Source of the DNA: Candidatus Atribacteria bacterium
GTDB taxonomy: Bacteria > Atribacterota > Atribacteria > Atribacterales > Atribacteraceae
NCBI GenBank assembly: GCA_026390275.1
Contig: JAPLGF010000337.1
Location: 1-7,644, forward strand
Direction: 5' to 3'
Length of the DNA: 7,644 nucleotides
Shown here: positions 6,619 to 7,644 of the stretch, piece by piece
Layout: every line of letters starts with the position of its first letter
How positions within the stretch are numbered: the first letter of the stretch is position 1
Notes under the pieces: model-generated
Databases searched by the model: none
What the model saw: the letters and a program-made list of their open reading frames with translations, nothing else
What the model was told of the DNA's origin: nothing
Made by a program: the position numbers and the translations under genes

Positions 6619-7644
6619 CTTGGGAAATACCCCGATTCTCCAGATACCACTGGACCAGGTCTCGTCCCCGATGTGCTGCTTCTCCACTTCCGTCACCGCC
6701 ATGTTCCACCAGGACAACAAACGAAACTTCCGGATCATTGAGGGGGAAGAAACCGGCAAACCAGGAATGATCGGCACCCTGGGGGTTCTGGGCTGTTCCG
6801 GTCTTCCCGGCCATTTTGATGGGAAGGTCCTGACAGGCTTTCCCGGTCCCGGTGGAAACAACCTTACCCATCCCGCGAATGATCTGATCCCAGGCTTGTT
6901 CCTTTATTTTTACAGTATTTTCGATCGTGGGAACCACTTTGGTCACCACTTCCCCCTTCTCATCCAAAATCTTCTTCACCAGATGGGGTTTATAGATTTT
7001 TCCCCGGTTGGCGATGGTCGTCACCATCGAGTAAATTTCAAAGGGAGTCACCAATAGGTATCCCTGACCGATGGAAAGGTTGATGGTGTCTCCCGGATAC
7101 CAGGGTTCACCGGTTTTTTGCCGTTTCCAGCGAGAGGTCGGGAGAAAGCCATGTCCCTCGCCAGGAAGGTCAATATCCCTCTTCTCACCAAACTGAAAGC
7201 GTTCCGCCATCTCATCGATCCTTCTTTCGGTTAATTCCAAACCCAAGGTATAGAACGTAACATTACAGGATTGAGCAATGGCTTCTTCGAAGTTCAACCG
7301 CCCGTGCCCGGATTTTCTCCAGCAAGGACACCGCCATCCGTTGTAATCAAAATATCCCGGACAGAAAATCGTCCGCTTGGTATCCTCGAGACCTTGTTCT
7401 ACCGCTGCCAGACCGACGATGAGTTTAAAGATCGAACCCGGAGGGTAAAGCGATTGAAGAAAACGCTGATTGAGGGGTCTCTGGGGATCATTGAGTAACC
7501 GGTTCCACGCTTCCTGGCTGATTCCATCTGCCAGCACATTGGGATCAAAACCCGGACTACTGACCAACGCCAGGATCTCCCCAGTTTTCGGTTTCCCAAC
7601 AATGATCACCCCCCCCTTTCCCCCCCGACGCTGGTGACAGAAAT
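6605..7644 (-). CDS. mrdA: Penicillin-binding protein 2, transpeptidase domain (N-terminus beyond right edge)
   Basis: PBP2 is the class B transpeptidase that cross-links peptidoglycan during cell elongation, in complex with RodA. The visible 345 residues cover the transpeptidase domain; the frame is open to the window edge, so the membrane anchor and pedestal domain lie outside. All three active-site motifs are intact: SIFK with the catalytic serine (visible residue 70, in PPGSIFK), SCN (125-127, in AIAQSCNVTFYTLG) and KTGT (280-283, in MAGKTGTAQNPQG). The domain opens with KPKTGEILALVSSPGFDPN. GWRCPCWRKSGHG and NLSIGQGYLLVTPFEIYSM are also typical. The identification as PBP2 rather than another class B protein rests on these motifs plus the rodA gene directly downstream, which it overlaps by 14 bases. 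A tract of seven G, three A and eight G in the coding strand falls near the visible N-terminus but keeps the frame. Confidence 0.95.
   Translation of the reverse strand, partial: FCHQRRGGKGGVIIVGKPKTGEILALVSSPGFDPNVLADGISQEAWNRLLNDPQRPLNQRFLQSLYPPGSIFKLIVGLAAVEQGLEDTKRTIFCPGYFDYNGWRCPCWRKSGHGRLNFEEAIAQSCNVTFYTLGLELTERRIDEMAERFQFGEKRDIDLPGEGHGFLPTSRWKRQKTGEPWYPGDTINLSIGQGYLLVTPFEIYSMVTTIANRGKIYKPHLVKKILDEKGEVVTKVVPTIENTVKIKEQAWDQIIRGMGKVVSTGTGKACQDLPIKMAGKTGTAQNPQGADHSWFAGFFPLNDPEVSFVVLVEHGGDGSGEAAHRGRDLVQWYLENRGISQDETR
7609..7626. repeat. Homopolymer tract C8-TTT-C7 inside mrdA
   Basis: On the plus strand eight C, three T and seven C follow one another. In the mrdA coding strand this is G7-A3-G8, encoding a Gly-Gly-Lys-Gly-Gly run just before the VIIVGKPKTGE strand. 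A slip of one base would shift the mrdA frame. As written, the frame is intact. Confidence 0.9.

Noticed and set aside
6619..6861. Longer N-terminus for RodA
   Set aside because: The extra 81 residues overlap the conserved mrdA end in another frame, are proline-rich and non-membrane, and the family starts at MKLVKLFLLI.
1..7644. CRISPR array, tRNA/rRNA gene, transposase or phage/defence genes
   Set aside because: No regularly spaced repeats, RNA-gene signatures or mobile-element proteins are visible; the window is tightly packed with housekeeping genes.

Overview
The window is a stretch of bacterial chromosome read entirely from the minus strand. It holds a compact housekeeping cluster with no gene on the plus strand. 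In transcription order (right to left) it contains: the C-terminal two thirds of penicillin-binding protein 2 (mrdA), rodA, a B12-binding-type radical SAM protein (TIGR03960 type), its DUF2344 partner (TIGR03936 type), ribonuclease G (rng), a remnant of rplU (ribosomal protein L21), rpmA (L27), obg, and the start of proB (glutamate 5-kinase). This order (rod-shape genes, radical SAM pair, rng, rplU, rpmA, obg, proB) is, from memory, typical of clostridia-like Bacillota and several deep-branching phyla. L27 lacks the cleavable N-terminal extension of most Bacillota and there is no ysxB/prp between rplU and rpmA. That points away from classical Firmicutes and towards a phylum such as Atribacterota, Synergistota or Thermotogota. 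The phylum guess is weak.

Genes are separated by about 10-25 bases or overlap. The pairs rodA/radical SAM and radical SAM/DUF2344 share ATGA stop-start overlaps. mrdA/rodA and obg/proB overlap by 14 bases. This suggests one long, translationally coupled transcript. I see no internal terminator or promoter and no gene-free stretch longer than about 25 bases, apart from broken-gene material. Functionally, the right third builds the cell wall (RodA polymerises glycan, PBP2 cross-links it). The left half concerns RNA processing and ribosome assembly (RNase G, L21, L27, Obg). The radical SAM pair of unknown function lies between them.

The striking feature is damage in genes that are normally intact and mostly essential. 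obg has lost about 70 codons (the G4 and G5 GTP-binding motifs), with a frameshift at the join. rplU keeps only its last 33 codons. rng is cut by one in-frame TAA before its catalytic residues. The radical SAM protein seems to lack an in-frame block of about 45 residues near its C-terminus. The neighbouring mrdA, rodA, rpmA and proB look healthy. The likeliest explanations are assembly or consensus error in a metagenome-derived contig, a decaying second copy of the locus, or a degenerating genome. I found no convincing new biological system, mobile element, CRISPR array or RNA gene.
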